In this document: positions 9,142 through 18,464 of the stretch, in pieces
Layout: the number at the start of each line of letters is the position of its first letter
Numbering within the stretch: position 1 is the first letter of the stretch
Assembly: GCA_965249765.1 (NCBI GenBank)
Contig: CBDFMR010000005.1
Location: forward strand, 2,294,001 to 2,358,000
Length of the DNA stretch: 64,000 nt
DNA from: CBDFMR01 sp965249765
GTDB lineage: Bacteria > Bacteroidota > Bacteroidia > Chitinophagales > Saprospiraceae
Direction of reading: 5' to 3'
Made by a program: the position numbers and the translations under genes
The notes under the pieces: generated by a model
Databases searched by the model: none
The model's input: only the letters and a program-made list of their open reading frames with translations
Told to the model about the DNA's origin: nothing

Positions 9142-10931
9142 GGGAGCTTTCTCATCACGTCCAGAAATTCCTCCAAGTTCATTCTTTGAATAATTGACTC
9201 ACCAATGCCTTTAAGTAGAACGTAATCTATGTCATGGCCGATTCTTTTCTTATCGTTGGAAATGAACCTTGCCACTTCCGCAAAGTCGATATCAACGTTC
9301 TTGGCACTGTTATATGTCCTGATCAAGTCGATAGCTTCAGACTTGTCTTGATCATTGAGATGACCAAGAGAATTCGATAGGCTAGTGGCATACTCCATTC
9401 CTATAAATACTGCATCCCCATGACTGAGATTGTAGGTGCGTTCTATCGCATGGCCAATGGTATGTCCAAAATTCAATATTTTTCGTAACCCTTGATCTTT
9501 GTCATCCTTCTCGACCACGTTGATTTTTGTCATGGCCGCTTTTCTGACACATTCTTGGAGAATCTCATCATTTCTCATGAGGAGTGCATCAGCATGCTCT
9601 ATTAAAAATTCGCCCAAGCTGTTATCTTTTATCAAGGCATGTTTAACAACTTCGGCAAAGCCTTCCCGATAGACTTTGGACGACAATGTCTGCAGATAGG
9701 AAGCGTCGATCAAGATATGAGATGGAGCATGAAAGGTGCCGATCATATTCTTGAAGTCAGAAAAATTGAGCGCTGTTTTTCCCCCTATGCCTGCGTCGAC
9801 CTGAGCCAGAAGTGTAGTTGGTACCAATACAGACTCAATACCTCTTTTGTAAGTAGAAGAGACAAAACCTGTAAAATCACAGATGCTCCCACCACCAAAT
9901 CCTACAAGTATGTCTGATTTGTTTACTTCAAGTGCAATTAACTTTTCAATTACGGATTGATAGCAAGCTAAATTTTTGGCTTGATCCCCTTCTGGAATGA
10001 CGATGATCTCAGTCTCAGGAATACTTACAGGATACAACCCTAGTATTTTTTCATCAGAAAGGAGGATGAACCTTCTATTCGGCAACAACTTTGGAAGGCA
10101 ATTCAATGCTTGTTCAAAGCAAATCTCCGTCGATCCAAAACTGCAATGTAATGTGTGATAACTATTTTTCATTGCCTTGTCCTTGATAAGGTTCTTCAAT
10201 GTTGAGTACTTCCAATAGGTGCCCTTAGCTGCTATTGATGCGATGTCATAACCCGCTTTTCCGTCCAGAAAGCCGAATTTGAAAATATAGTCTCTGATAA
10301 ATCTAAAGGTACCTCGCAATGATGGCAACATCAGGGTCGATTTTTGTCCAAAATCCAAAAGTTCAATAGCGCCAATTTTCGAAAATTTCTTGGTTTGTCT
10401 TATAAATTCTTCTTTAGAGTTCACGGTATAATGAAGTAAGTCACCGTTAAGATGGACTGTTATGATATTTGGTTCCAAGACTACTCGATCATGAGGATTC
10501 ATGCCACCCCAGTTTCCTTTGTCCTTTCGGAACAACCTGGTTTTAACATCTGGGTACCATGCACCATGCTTTATGGGTTTACCACAATAATAGTTTAGCC
10601 GATTAAATGAATATGCCATTCCAGCATTTGACCATTGTATATCGGTGATGGACTTCTTAAGACGATCGGACAATACTTCATCGGCATCCACAGATAGGAT
10701 GTAGTCGTGACTTGCCAGCGAGGCAGCATGATTTTTTTGTTGGATGTGTCCTTTGAAAGGGTGGATATGTACTGTAGCACCTAGGTCAGTTGCTATATCA
10801 ACGGTCTTATCTGAAGAGCCACAATCCACAACGATGATTTCATCTGCAATTCCGTTGACAGAAGATATACACGATGCGATATTGTTCTCTTCATTGAAAG
10901 TTATTATTGTCACAGAAAGCATTCCAGACAT
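9138..10931 (-). CDS. aroB: Fusion of GT2 glycosyltransferase (WaaE-like) and 3-dehydroquinate synthase
   Basis: A single 597-residue open frame joins two enzymes. Residues 1-250 are a GT2 glycosyltransferase of the WaaE/KdtX-like type: SVTIITFNEENNIASCI, DEIIVVDCGSSDKTVDIA, SVDADE (metal-binding DxD) and KTRLFRKD. Residues 254-597 are a complete AroB that would cyclise DAHP to 3-dehydroquinate using NAD+ and zinc: GFGGGSICDFTGF, PTTLLAQVDAGIGGKT, EGFAEVVKH, LNFGHTIGHA and SHGDAV supply NAD and metal contacts. Met254 marks the likely former start of AroB. No stop or frameshift is seen between them. Start ATG at 10931 (a second ATG is at codon 4). It heads the aro operon and is preceded by a terminator-like hairpin. 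Confidence 0.9.
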   Translation of the reverse strand: MSGMLSVTIITFNEENNIASCISSVNGIADEIIVVDCGSSDKTVDIATDLGATVHIHPFKGHIQQKNHAASLASHDYILSVDADEVLSDRLKKSITDIQWSNAGMAYSFNRLNYYCGKPIKHGAWYPDVKTRLFRKDKGNWGGMNPHDRVVLEPNIITVHLNGDLLHYTVNSKEEFIRQTKKFSKIGAIELLDFGQKSTLMLPSLRGTFRFIRDYIFKFGFLDGKAGYDIASIAAKGTYWKYSTLKNLIKDKAMKNSYHTLHCSFGSTEICFEQALNCLPKLLPNRRFILLSDEKILGLYPVSIPETEIIVIPEGDQAKNLACYQSVIEKLIALEVNKSDILVGFGGGSICDFTGFVSSTYKRGIESVLVPTTLLAQVDAGIGGKTALNFSDFKNMIGTFHAPSHILIDASYLQTLSSKVYREGFAEVVKHALIKDNSLGEFLIEHADALLMRNDEILQECVRKAAMTKINVVEKDDKDQGLRKILNFGHTIGHAIERTYNLSHGDAVFIGMEYATSLSNSLGHLNDQDKSEAIDLIRTYNSAKNVDIDFAEVARFISNDKKRIGHDIDYVLLKGIGESIIQRMNLEEFLDVMRKLP

Positions 10932-10960
10932 TCAATATCCGTTGTAAAAGCGCAAGTTAA

Positions 10961-11002
10961 GACAAAAAGAGACCATCCACTATTAGCGGACGACCTCTTT
11001 TA
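10961..11002 (-). terminator. Strong minus-strand hairpin with U-tract, possible attenuator of the aro operon
   Basis: Read as minus-strand RNA, bases 11001-10986 pair with 10980-10965 over 16 consecutive pairs (four of them G-U) around a UAAUA loop, followed by a run of U. Read on the plus strand the four G-U pairs become A-C mismatches, so the structure is selective for minus-strand RNA. The U-tract ends about 30 bases before the GT2-AroB start codon, so it could end the short upstream unit or attenuate the operon. Confidence 0.75.
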
Positions 11003-11025
11003 AGTCAAAAGTATAGTATTAGATA

Positions 11026-11097
11026 CTATAGGTTTCTGGTTACCGGAGCATTTAGCGCAGGTACCAAATAATTTCGCTTGAATCTTCTTTTAAACAT
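11026..11097 (-). CDS. Unlisted 23-codon ORF encoding a basic peptide, upstream of the aro operon
   Basis: ATG at 11097 to TAG at 11026 encodes 23 residues: it starts MFKRRFKRNY and ends NAPVTRNL, so the first ten residues hold five Arg/Lys. An AAGGAG stretch touches the ATG but is too close to act as a normal ribosome-binding site. A perfect -7 element lies 24 bases upstream and a strong hairpin terminator 25 bases downstream, so promoter, ORF and terminator form a compact unit of roughly 150 bases. It may be a small protein gene or a leader peptide controlling the aro operon (it has Phe2, Phe6 and Tyr10). I do not recognise a family; the coding call rests on context only. Confidence 0.5.
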   Translation of the reverse strand: MFKRRFKRNYLVPALNAPVTRNL

Positions 11098-11120
11098 CTC
11101 CTTATTATTTAAATGATATG

Positions 11121-11128
11121 CAAATATA
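11121..11128 (-). promoter_or_regulatory. Candidate -7 element for the 23-codon ORF / aro leader
   Basis: Minus-strand TATATTTG is a perfect TAnnTTTG match, placing the transcription start about 15-20 bases before the small ORF. No -33 TTTG at the expected distance. The remaining gap from 11129 to 11411 is very AT-rich and shows no further gene, hairpin or repeat. Confidence 0.5.
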
Positions 11129-11411
11129 CGACCATATAACGTTAAGAGATATAATTTTGTTTTTATTTAATAATATTTAACATACAGAATATAAAGTATG
11201 CTTATCTTAAATAAACAAAATATAAAATCACATATTGTAAATTGAAAAACTTAGATTCTGTAAGTTAGATTTATCTGCAGATTATATACCTGATACCACT
11301 TCTTCATATAAATGAATGCGCACCATTAAATCTTTAGTCTAAGCAGAAACGATTGCAAATATTAGTGTCAAACGATGGAATAATGCGTCCTTAGTATAGA
11401 ATTAACAAATT

Positions 11412-12176
11412 ATGAGAGAAAAAATTGAGGACCTGTTTGACTATCGCAAATTTCCATTGCTAATGGATAAATCAACCGTGGACTTTGATAGACACAAGTT
11501 TACTGAGAAGCTCATCAACCTTCAGTTGGCCATTTATCATCTAGACCAATACCTTGAGACCAATTGGACTACAAGTGACTCTAAACTGGACAAATACTGG
11601 AAAAACATTCACCGTGCAATGGAATCTCTCGGTTATAGCCTTGAAAAATCAAAGACGTACACTAAGCAAATTCTCAAGTACCAGAAACATGAGCTGTATC
11701 TCCGTAAATACCGGATGCCTTCAAGCCTGGATATGGAGTACTATTATTATTACAAGTCATGCGATGTAAAACTCTTACGAAGGATAATCGTGGAGCAATT
11801 AACGCTTTCTCGTTCCTGGTCCAACCCTCAATGGCGTCTCTTTGATCTAGTCACAGAGATAAATGATGACATCGAGGATGTTCATGAAGACCTGGATACA
11901 ATAAATGGAAATTCATTTCTACTCGGGATTATGTATAATGGAAAGGAAACTACTCACGAGAAGTTTAGAGTTTTCATCGAGGAAGTACTACTCCACAATG
12001 AGCTACGACTGACTAAGTATGGAAATCCTTATAAGCTGGTACACAACTTTACATCGCAGGAAGGAAAGAATACATTGAAATTTCTCAAGAAACAAATCAA
12101 CGAGATTCAGCAATCAGAAGCTCTATCTAAGGCTGTAATACACAAGTACATGCAGGGCAAAGTGCTTACTTTGTGA
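11412..12176 (+). CDS. Hypothetical protein, mostly helical
   Basis: A 254-residue protein with no signal peptide and no membrane segment, strongly charged and apparently all-helical (long stretches of Leu/Ile/Lys/Glu; YYYYYKS at about 109-115). A NDDIEDVHEDLDTING segment near 154-169 is acid-rich and looks superficially like the second Asp-rich motif of isoprenyl-diphosphate synthases, but the first motif and fold landmarks are absent, so I do not assign that family. It starts at an ATG in an AT-rich region and stands 149 bases before the DUF1599 gene on the same strand. Function unknown. Confidence 0.7.
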   Translation: MREKIEDLFDYRKFPLLMDKSTVDFDRHKFTEKLINLQLAIYHLDQYLETNWTTSDSKLDKYWKNIHRAMESLGYSLEKSKTYTKQILKYQKHELYLRKYRMPSSLDMEYYYYYKSCDVKLLRRIIVEQLTLSRSWSNPQWRLFDLVTEINDDIEDVHEDLDTINGNSFLLGIMYNGKETTHEKFRVFIEEVLLHNELRLTKYGNPYKLVHNFTSQEGKNTLKFLKKQINEIQQSEALSKAVIHKYMQGKVLTL

Positions 12177-12274
12177 ATTCAGGGTGCATTCGAGAAACTT
12201 TGACATCTCGGTGCTGTTAACAATTCATTGAGAAATATTGATTCATTATTTACTTAGTAGACTCTGGCAATCTC

Positions 12275-12282
12275 TATTTTTG
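12275..12282 (+). promoter_or_regulatory. Candidate -7 element before the DUF1599 gene
   Basis: TATTTTTG matches TAnnTTTG exactly, 43 bases before the TTG start at 12325. A -33 element is not evident. Confidence 0.4.
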
Positions 12283-12324
12283 CATCCATAGGGTACATTA
12301 ACCCATCTAAATAACTATTATACA

Positions 12325-12873
12325 TTGATTACTACCTCAGAACAATACGATCAGGTTATAACATCAGCTCGAGAGATCTTTGCCAAAAAGACAATTGACT
12401 ACGGAACTGCTTGGCGGATATTGAGACCATCGTCCCTCACGGACCAGCTATTTATCAAGGCTAAGAGAATAAGAAGTATTGAAGAAAAAGGTGAGATGAA
12501 GATCAATGAATCGGTCGACCTAGAGTTCCTTGCACTTATTAATTACAGTGTAATGGCCATTATGCAACTTGAGAATACTGGTAAAATCGAGAGTCACGAA
12601 GACCCAGACACTATCATTAGATCGTATGACATAATCCTTGAAAATACTAAGTCCCTGATGATGGATAAAAATCACGACTATGGGGAAGCATGGCGTGATA
12701 TGAGAGTGACGAGCATGACCGATCTGATCCTAATGAAACTCCTCAGGGTGAAACAGATAGAGTCCAATGACGGTAAAACACTGATATCAGAAGGTCTAGA
12801 CGCCAACTATCAAGATATTATCAACTATGCTGTTTTTGCATGTATATTATTAAACGAAAGTAAAGAAGAATAA
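12325..12873 (+). CDS. DUF1599 domain protein
   Basis: A 182-residue cytoplasmic protein made of two related halves: the motif KTIDYGTAWRILRPSSLTDQ at about 22-41 recurs as KNHDYGEAWRDMRVTSMTDL at about 113-132, and each is followed by a helix with VDLEFLALINYSV or LDANYQDIINYAV. This internal duplication is the hallmark of DUF1599, whose fold relates to the all-helical NTP-pyrophosphohydrolase (MazG-like) group; a nucleotide role is inferred only. The start is TTG at 12325. It lies 1 base before the BT_3928-like gene, a conserved pairing in Bacteroidota. Confidence 0.85.
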   Translation: MITTSEQYDQVITSAREIFAKKTIDYGTAWRILRPSSLTDQLFIKAKRIRSIEEKGEMKINESVDLEFLALINYSVMAIMQLENTGKIESHEDPDTIIRSYDIILENTKSLMMDKNHDYGEAWRDMRVTSMTDLILMKLLRVKQIESNDGKTLISEGLDANYQDIINYAVFACILLNESKEE

Positions 12874-12874
12874 G

Positions 12875-14368
12875 ATGACCATAGTAAGTCTGGTGGCATA
12901 TGTCGGCTTAGCCGCGATAATATTGACAACCTTGATTATTTACCTGCAGAAAGGGTACAAGAACATTCTAATGTCATTCCTTCAAAATTTTGCCGGCTGC
13001 CTGTTTATATTTTCAGGATTTGTGAAGGCTGTTGATCCTCTCGGGACGGCTTACAAGCTTGAGCAATATTTTGATGAGTTTGAGTATTTGTTTGAAGGAA
13101 CCTGGTTCTCATTTTTGTCAGGATTCTTTCCATGGTTGGCAGAGTACAGTGTTTCCTTGAGTGTCATCATGATTGTATTTGAGATTGTCTTAGGTGTTAT
13201 GCTCATATTGGGACACAAACCCAAGTTTACCGCTTGGGCCTTTTTCCTTTTGGTGGTGTTTTTTTCAATCCTCACTGGATTTACCTTTCTCACAGGTTAT
13301 GTGCCACCCGATGTAGGCTTCTTTGATTTTTCAAGCTGGGGTCCCTACGTAAAGAGTAATATGAAAGTGACCGACTGTGGTTGCTTTGGTGACTTCCTTG
13401 TTCTCGATCCCAAGGTGTCCTTCATGAAAGATCTTGTCCTATTGCTTCCTTCGATCTATTTTATATGGAAATATAAAGACATGCACCAGCTTTTCTCTAC
13501 TAGGTGGAGGAATATCATTACGATCGCAACCACAGTCCTTTTCCTTCTATACTGTTGGAATAATTACAAGTGGAATATCCCCGGAATAGACTTTAGGCCT
13601 TTCAACGAGGGTAAAAACGTAAGAGCACGAAAGATGAATGAAGAGGAGGCTCAGGCCAATGTCCAGATAACTCATTATAAACTCGAAAACAAAAAAGACA
13701 AGTCAATAAAAGTCCTTGAATACAATGAGTATCTGGAGAATTACAAAACATACAAAGAGGACTGGAAGGCCATAGAGCAGATAAAGACAGAGCCAACGGT
13801 TAAGAAAACCAAGATAAGCGACTTCGAGATTACAGACATGGACGGCAATGATGTTACCGAGGATTACTTGAATGATCCCGATGCTCACTTCATGATAGTG
13901 AGTTACAAGCTCAAGGGGTCGCCGGAAGAAAAAACTCGGACAAATATTGATACCGTATATAGTTATGTGGACACAACGGGACTGTACAACAGGACCATTG
14001 ATTCTTCATCGGTCAACGTAAAAACTGACATTGTCGAGAGCACAGAGACTTATATTCACAATAACTGGGATGGGTCTTTCATCGACAATTGGAAAACGAA
14101 GGTCAGTAGGCTTATCACTGAGGCGCAAGGAGCAAGGGTCAAGTCCCAAGCCATTATAGGAGGGGCAGGCAACGAGACAATAGAACAATTAAAAAAGGAC
14201 ATCGCTCAACCATATCTTGTTGTCTACACGGCTGATGATATATTATTAAAAACCATTATCAGGTCCAATCCTGGGGTGGTCTTATGGAAAGATGGTAAGA
14301 TACTTGACAAATGGCATATAAGAAAGCTTCCATCATTTGCAGAGATCAAGACCAAACATGGCTTATAG
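12875..14368 (+). CDS. BT_3928-type membrane protein with DoxX/MauE-like N-terminus
   Basis: A 497-residue inner-membrane protein. The N-terminal 240 residues carry several helices in a DoxX/MauE-like arrangement (LQNFAGCLFIFSGFVKAVDP, then SVSLSVIMIVFEIVLGVMLI) and a DCGCFGD motif after the fourth helix, typical of MauE-like quinone- or thiol-linked proteins. The C-terminal half is soluble and ends in a thioredoxin-like part without a visible CxxC: AQPYLVVYTADDILLKTIIR, WKDGKILDKWHIRKLPS. It follows the DUF1599 gene by 1 base and the two are surely one operon. A redox or thiol function is inferred from the DoxX/MauE relationship. Confidence 0.82.
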   Translation: MTIVSLVAYVGLAAIILTTLIIYLQKGYKNILMSFLQNFAGCLFIFSGFVKAVDPLGTAYKLEQYFDEFEYLFEGTWFSFLSGFFPWLAEYSVSLSVIMIVFEIVLGVMLILGHKPKFTAWAFFLLVVFFSILTGFTFLTGYVPPDVGFFDFSSWGPYVKSNMKVTDCGCFGDFLVLDPKVSFMKDLVLLLPSIYFIWKYKDMHQLFSTRWRNIITIATTVLFLLYCWNNYKWNIPGIDFRPFNEGKNVRARKMNEEEAQANVQITHYKLENKKDKSIKVLEYNEYLENYKTYKEDWKAIEQIKTEPTVKKTKISDFEITDMDGNDVTEDYLNDPDAHFMIVSYKLKGSPEEKTRTNIDTVYSYVDTTGLYNRTIDSSSVNVKTDIVESTETYIHNNWDGSFIDNWKTKVSRLITEAQGARVKSQAIIGGAGNETIEQLKKDIAQPYLVVYTADDILLKTIIRSNPGVVLWKDGKILDKWHIRKLPSFAEIKTKHGL

Positions 14369-14475
14369 GTTGTTTAATTATTATCCACTTTTTAATTGAC
14401 CTATTTTTGGACACTTATTGAGAATAGCATACATTAGATGTATTAAATCAAGTTTTAATATATCCCAGCAACGAA

Positions 14476-15408
14476 ATGATTAGTAGGAGAAATGTTCGCA
14501 TAAAAGTCATGCAACTTCTTTTTACGCTCGGTCGAGACAGTGAGCTTACGTTTAAAGACATAGAAAAGAAGTATTGGAAATGTGTAGAAGATGCGTATGC
14601 TCTTTATCTGTTTAATCTATTCGCTCTAATAGAAATATCAAAGGCTTCGATCAAAGACACTGAAAAGCGACATTCAAAGCATTTACCCACCGACTTCGAT
14701 ACTAATTTTTCCGACAAACTGTTTTCTAACGACCTGATCCAGGATTTGGTTGAGAATAAATATCTGACCAAGGAGGTCAAAAAGCACAACTTCCAGGAGT
14801 TGATAGATCAGGATATTATCGAGAAGATATACTATCAATTTACCAAGACGGATGAATACAAGAAATATCAAGAGAAGAAGAGTGATGAGGATCACTTGGA
14901 AATTCTTCTTGAGTTATTCAGGTTCTGTAGACAAAGTGAGATGTATAATGAGATGATGGAAGACAACTATCCGGCATGGTTGGATGATAAGTCACTTATT
15001 GTAGGAAGCATCAAAAAGTCATTTAAGTCCTTGCCTAATAAGGATGAGAAATTCGTAGTTGAGTATTATCCAGATGATGAAACATGCAAGGAATTTGGTG
15101 AGTGTTTGCTTAAGGATACACATAAGCGGGACTCAGAGCTTCTAGAGCACATCAAACCAACTCTAGAAAACTGGGATCATGAGAGACTAGCTATTCTTGA
15201 CATGATCCTTCTCAAGATGGCCATTTGTGAGTTGACAACTTTTATTTCCATACCACCGAAAGTCTCTATTAACGAATATGTGGAGGTGGCTAAAAAGTAC
15301 AGTACGACCAAGAGCAAGGATTTTATCAATGGCATCCTTGACAAATTGCTGAGAGAACTTACTGAGCAGGGAATGATCACCAAGGAAGGCAGGGGACTTG
15401 TCGAGTAG
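14476..15408 (+). CDS. nusB: Transcription antitermination factor NusB, long form
   Basis: NusB works with NusE in antitermination complexes on rRNA operons. The C-terminal 130 residues match the family: WDHERLAILDMILLKMAICE, then PPKVSINEYVEVAKKYST and KDFINGILDKLLREL. At 310 residues it is about twice the length of the E. coli protein; the N-terminal start MISRRNVRIKVMQLLF is the normal NusB opening, so the extra length is an insert in the middle, as usual in Bacteroidota. It is followed by a 172-base gap with three hairpins before guaA. Confidence 0.93.
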   Translation: MISRRNVRIKVMQLLFTLGRDSELTFKDIEKKYWKCVEDAYALYLFNLFALIEISKASIKDTEKRHSKHLPTDFDTNFSDKLFSNDLIQDLVENKYLTKEVKKHNFQELIDQDIIEKIYYQFTKTDEYKKYQEKKSDEDHLEILLELFRFCRQSEMYNEMMEDNYPAWLDDKSLIVGSIKKSFKSLPNKDEKFVVEYYPDDETCKEFGECLLKDTHKRDSELLEHIKPTLENWDHERLAILDMILLKMAICELTTFISIPPKVSINEYVEVAKKYSTTKSKDFINGILDKLLRELTEQGMITKEGRGLVE

Positions 15409-15426
15409 ATTCTGGCGGGGTACTTC

Positions 15427-15462
15427 TAGGATAAGCATCCTATAAGCGAGGTGCAGAGCACC
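15427..15462 (+). other. Two adjacent perfect small hairpins after nusB
   Basis: TAGGAT-AAGC-ATCCTA (15427-15442) and GGTGC-AGA-GCACC (15450-15462) are both perfect stems in the nusB-guaA gap. Neither has a T-tract. They may form a structured 3' end of the nusB transcript together with the terminator-like stem that follows. Confidence 0.35.
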
Positions 15463-15470
15463 ATTATCTG

Positions 15471-15489
15471 TCGGGCAAACCGAATTTTT
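15471..15489 (+). terminator. Weak terminator-like hairpin after nusB
   Basis: TCGG-GCAAA-CCGA is followed directly by ATTTTT. The stem is only 4 bp, so termination would depend on the upstream stems at 15427-15462. It sits 63 bases past the nusB stop and before the guaA promoter candidate. Confidence 0.35.
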
Positions 15490-15567
15490 AAGGATGAGAT
15501 TAATATGCAGCTACCTTGCAATTTAGCTACAGCTATATACTCATCATCTCAAACAATACCGTCTTCG

Positions 15568-15575
15568 TATATTTG
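15568..15575 (+). promoter_or_regulatory. Candidate -7 element for guaA, implying a leaderless mRNA
   Basis: TATATTTG is a perfect TAnnTTTG match whose last base is only 5 bases before the guaA ATG at 15581. With the usual spacing, transcription would start at or within a few bases of the ATG, so the message would be leaderless or nearly so. Confidence 0.45.
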
Positions 15576-15580
15576 ACCCC

Positions 15581-17122
15581 ATGACGGAGAGAATCATCAT
15601 TCTAGATTTTGGGTCTCAGTATACACAACTCATCGCAAGAAGACTAAGAGAACTTAATGTCTACTCTGATATCGTTCCCTACAACAAATTTCCTGATGAT
15701 ACAGATGGCGTCAAAGCAATCATCCTTAGCGGGAGTCCGTTCTCAGCAACCAGCGAAAATGCGCTCATTCCTGACTTTGATCGTTTTCTCGGGAAGTGGC
15801 CTATTCTAGGGGTTTGTTACGGAGCGCAACTTCTAGCTCATCATCTGGGTGGCAAAGTCTCACCATCTGATAAGAGAGAATATGGCAAGGCCGATTTTCA
15901 TGTATCAGAGCCCGAAGATCCGTTGCTTACAGGACTGCCATCCACATCACAAGTATGGATGTCTCATGCTGATACTATAGAGTCGTTGCCGGCGGGTTTT
16001 GAAACCATAGGACATACATCTTCCATCCCGGTTGCAGCTTATAAAAGTAGTGACGGAACATATGACAAATCTATTTACTGCCTACAATTTCATCCTGAGG
16101 TTCATCACTCTAAGTATGGAAAAGAAATATTAAAATCTTTCTTGGAGAGGTGTACTGATGTAACTTTTGATTGGACACCTGCTCGCTTTGCGGAGGACTC
16201 GATTCGCGAGCTTCGAGAAAAACTCGGAGATGACAAAGTGCTTTTGGGTCTATCGGGTGGAGTAGATAGTACTGTGGCGGCGAGCCTTCTTCAAGCTGCC
16301 ATTGGTGACAACTTGATCTGTGTGTTTATAGATAATGGCCTGCTTAGGAAAAATGAGTTTACCCAAGTCCTGCGAGATTATGAGGTCATGGGACTCAATG
16401 TAATAGGTGTAGAAGCCGGAGATAAATTTATAGATGATCTGGTAGGGGTTACAGATCCTGAGAAAAAGAGGAAATCAATAGGAAAGAACTTCATCGAAGT
16501 ATTTGAAATAGAAGCTGCAAAATTGAGCAACATAATTTGGCTTGCCCAAGGAACCATTTATCCCGATGTGATAGAGTCTGTCTCAGTACATGGGCCCTCT
16601 GTTACAATAAAATCCCATCACAATGTAGGTGGACTCCCTGAGAAACTCAATCTCAAAATTGTAGAACCTCTCCGCATGTTATTTAAGGATGAAGTCAGGA
16701 GGGTAGGTGCCGAGATGAAAGCCCCCAACCATATCTTGCAAAGGCACCCATTTCCTGGTCCAGGACTTGGCATCAGGGTGTTGGGTGAAGTGACAAGAGA
16801 GAAGGTCAAATTTTGCCAAGAAGCAGATGATATCTACATAGGCATGTTGAAAGAAAAAGAACTGTATGATGAAGTATGGCAAGCCGGGGCAATTTTATTG
16901 CCAGTAAAATCCGTTGGAGTAATGGGCGATGAGCGGACATACGAGTATACCATTGTTTTGCGTTGTGTTAATTCAGTAGATGGAATGACTGCCGAATGGA
17001 GTAACTTGCCTCATGATTTTTTAGCTGAAGTATCAAGCCGTATTATTAACGAAGTAAAGGGTATAAATAGAGTTGTATATGACATTAGCACCAAGCCGCC
17101 GGCAACTATTGAATGGGAATAG
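15581..17122 (+). CDS. guaA: GMP synthase (glutamine-hydrolysing)
   Basis: Converts XMP to GMP using glutamine and ATP. The N-terminal class I amidotransferase has the catalytic triad Cys79 (GVCYGAQ), His171 and Glu173 (FHPEVHHS). The ATP pyrophosphatase domain has the PP-loop [10 protein letters not shown] (residues 225-230 SGGVDS), and the C-terminal dimerisation domain ends in the invariant KPPATIEWE. Length 513 is normal. The start ATG follows a perfect -7 element. The next gene, a lipoprotein, begins inside the guaA 3' end, so it is co-transcribed. Confidence 0.98.
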   Translation: MTERIIILDFGSQYTQLIARRLRELNVYSDIVPYNKFPDDTDGVKAIILSGSPFSATSENALIPDFDRFLGKWPILGVCYGAQLLAHHLGGKVSPSDKREYGKADFHVSEPEDPLLTGLPSTSQVWMSHADTIESLPAGFETIGHTSSIPVAAYKSSDGTYDKSIYCLQFHPEVHHSKYGKEILKSFLERCTDVTFDWTPARFAEDSIRELREKLGDDKVLLGLSGGVDSTVAASLLQAAIGDNLICVFIDNGLLRKNEFTQVLRDYEVMGLNVIGVEAGDKFIDDLVGVTDPEKKRKSIGKNFIEVFEIEAAKLSNIIWLAQGTIYPDVIESVSVHGPSVTIKSHHNVGGLPEKLNLKIVEPLRMLFKDEVRRVGAEMKAPNHILQRHPFPGPGLGIRVLGEVTREKVKFCQEADDIYIGMLKEKELYDEVWQAGAILLPVKSVGVMGDERTYEYTIVLRCVNSVDGMTAEWSNLPHDFLAEVSSRIINEVKGINRVVYDISTKPPATIEWE

Positions 17123-18464
17123 GGCCTTATTTCTGGTTTTCATAATCATCACGTCACTATTTATATCATGTGGAAGCTCAAAAGATACCCTGGCGAGTAC
17201 ACGTACAAGACCGACAAAGAAAAAGCCAAAAAGAGCTCCTAAGAATGCTAAAATAGATATCATAAATTGGACGGTAATTGATGAGAAAACTCATCCACCT
17301 ATCAATGAATCTACCAAGGTGTCCTCCGTAATGAAGGATATCTACAATGTCTCACTTTTTCTTCCGTTCAATGCAGAGAGGACGAGTAGCTTAAACGATA
17401 TAAAGAAAGATGCTAAGGCCAATAAATTTGTAAATTATTATGCAGGAGTTCTCTTGGGCTTAAAGGATTTAGATAAGGATGGAATCCGATTAAATGTTAA
17501 TGTGGAAGATTCTGAAGCGGCAGGGACCAACTTTCATTCACAGCTTCGCAGCAATGATGCCAGGTCAGCCGACGTGATAATAGGACCATATGATAAAGAG
17601 AACCTAAAGCTAGTAGCGCAACATGGCATTGATAATAAAATACCAGTCATATCACCATGGCAAGCTCGTAAGAGTATTACCTCGGAAAATCCTTACTACA
17701 TAAACTTGCGACCTTTTCTGAGTAGTCATTATCATCGCATTACGGATCATATCGTCGAGCATTTTGATACTGATCAGGTCTATCTTGTAGGACGAGATCA
17801 TAATACAAAAGATCATGGAAGATTTAGATACTTCCAATCACATTTACACAATGAGCTTGATCGGCCTGATGAAAGATTCAATGAGTTGAGTGTCAGCACC
17901 GATAGCCTAATGACCGGGGTATTTGCTTTTCAACAGATCTTCAAGAAAAATAGGACGACCGTTCTTATCATACCCAATTGGATGGGTGCAGATGAGGAGT
18001 TTATCTATCAGTGCTTACGACGCATACGGGTAGAGAAGGGGTTAAATGACGTCGTGGTCTACTTAATGCCACTGATGTTCGAATCTAATCGCCTCGACTA
18101 TGATTACTATAAAAACTTAAATCTCAGAATAGTGAGATCAAAATTTGTAAATATCAAAGATGGGGAGGTGAGGGACTTCCGAAGAAACTTTTATAGCATG
18201 TATGACGCATTCCCTACGGCCGATGCCTACGATGGCTACGATATGATCCGTTTTGTGGGACAGGGTCTTCAGAAGTATGGAAAGAACTTTCATCAAGAGT
18301 TTGAAGGACACGAGTTCCAAGGCTTGCAGACAAAGTACAAAGTCATTCCTGAATCAATAGACTCGGACTCTGGACCAGGAGCACGAGAGGTCACCAATTA
18401 TTACATCAATGACTACTACCTCGATATTATAGGATTTGATGGCAATGGTTTTTCACGTATATAG
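17109..18464 (+). CDS. Lipoprotein with periplasmic-binding-protein type 1 fold
   Basis: A lipoprotein with a lipobox LFISC followed by GSSKDT and a long receptor-ligand-binding-type domain: [14 protein letters not shown], then [46 protein letters not shown], all typical of branched-chain amino-acid-binding/LpoA-like folds. Relatives beside guaA in Bacteroidota often carry LysM domains; I see none here. I prefer TTG at 17109 ([10 protein letters not shown]...), which gives a 21-residue signal and a 14-base overlap with guaA; ATG at 17079 and TTG at 17073 in the same frame are alternatives. It ends in a 1-base overlap with the next gene. Ligand unknown. Confidence 0.8.
   Translation: MNGNRALFLVFIIITSLFISCGSSKDTLASTRTRPTKKKPKRAPKNAKIDIINWTVIDEKTHPPINESTKVSSVMKDIYNVSLFLPFNAERTSSLNDIKKDAKANKFVNYYAGVLLGLKDLDKDGIRLNVNVEDSEAAGTNFHSQLRSNDARSADVIIGPYDKENLKLVAQHGIDNKIPVISPWQARKSITSENPYYINLRPFLSSHYHRITDHIVEHFDTDQVYLVGRDHNTKDHGRFRYFQSHLHNELDRPDERFNELSVSTDSLMTGVFAFQQIFKKNRTTVLIIPNWMGADEEFIYQCLRRIRVEKGLNDVVVYLMPLMFESNRLDYDYYKNLNLRIVRSKFVNIKDGEVRDFRRNFYSMYDAFPTADAYDGYDMIRFVGQGLQKYGKNFHQEFEGHEFQGLQTKYKVIPESIDSDSGPGAREVTNYYINDYYLDIIGFDGNGFSRI

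Noticed and set aside
11412..12176. The 254-residue protein as an isoprenyl-diphosphate synthase
   Set aside because: Only one weak Asp-rich segment resembles the family; the first DDxxD motif and other landmarks are missing.
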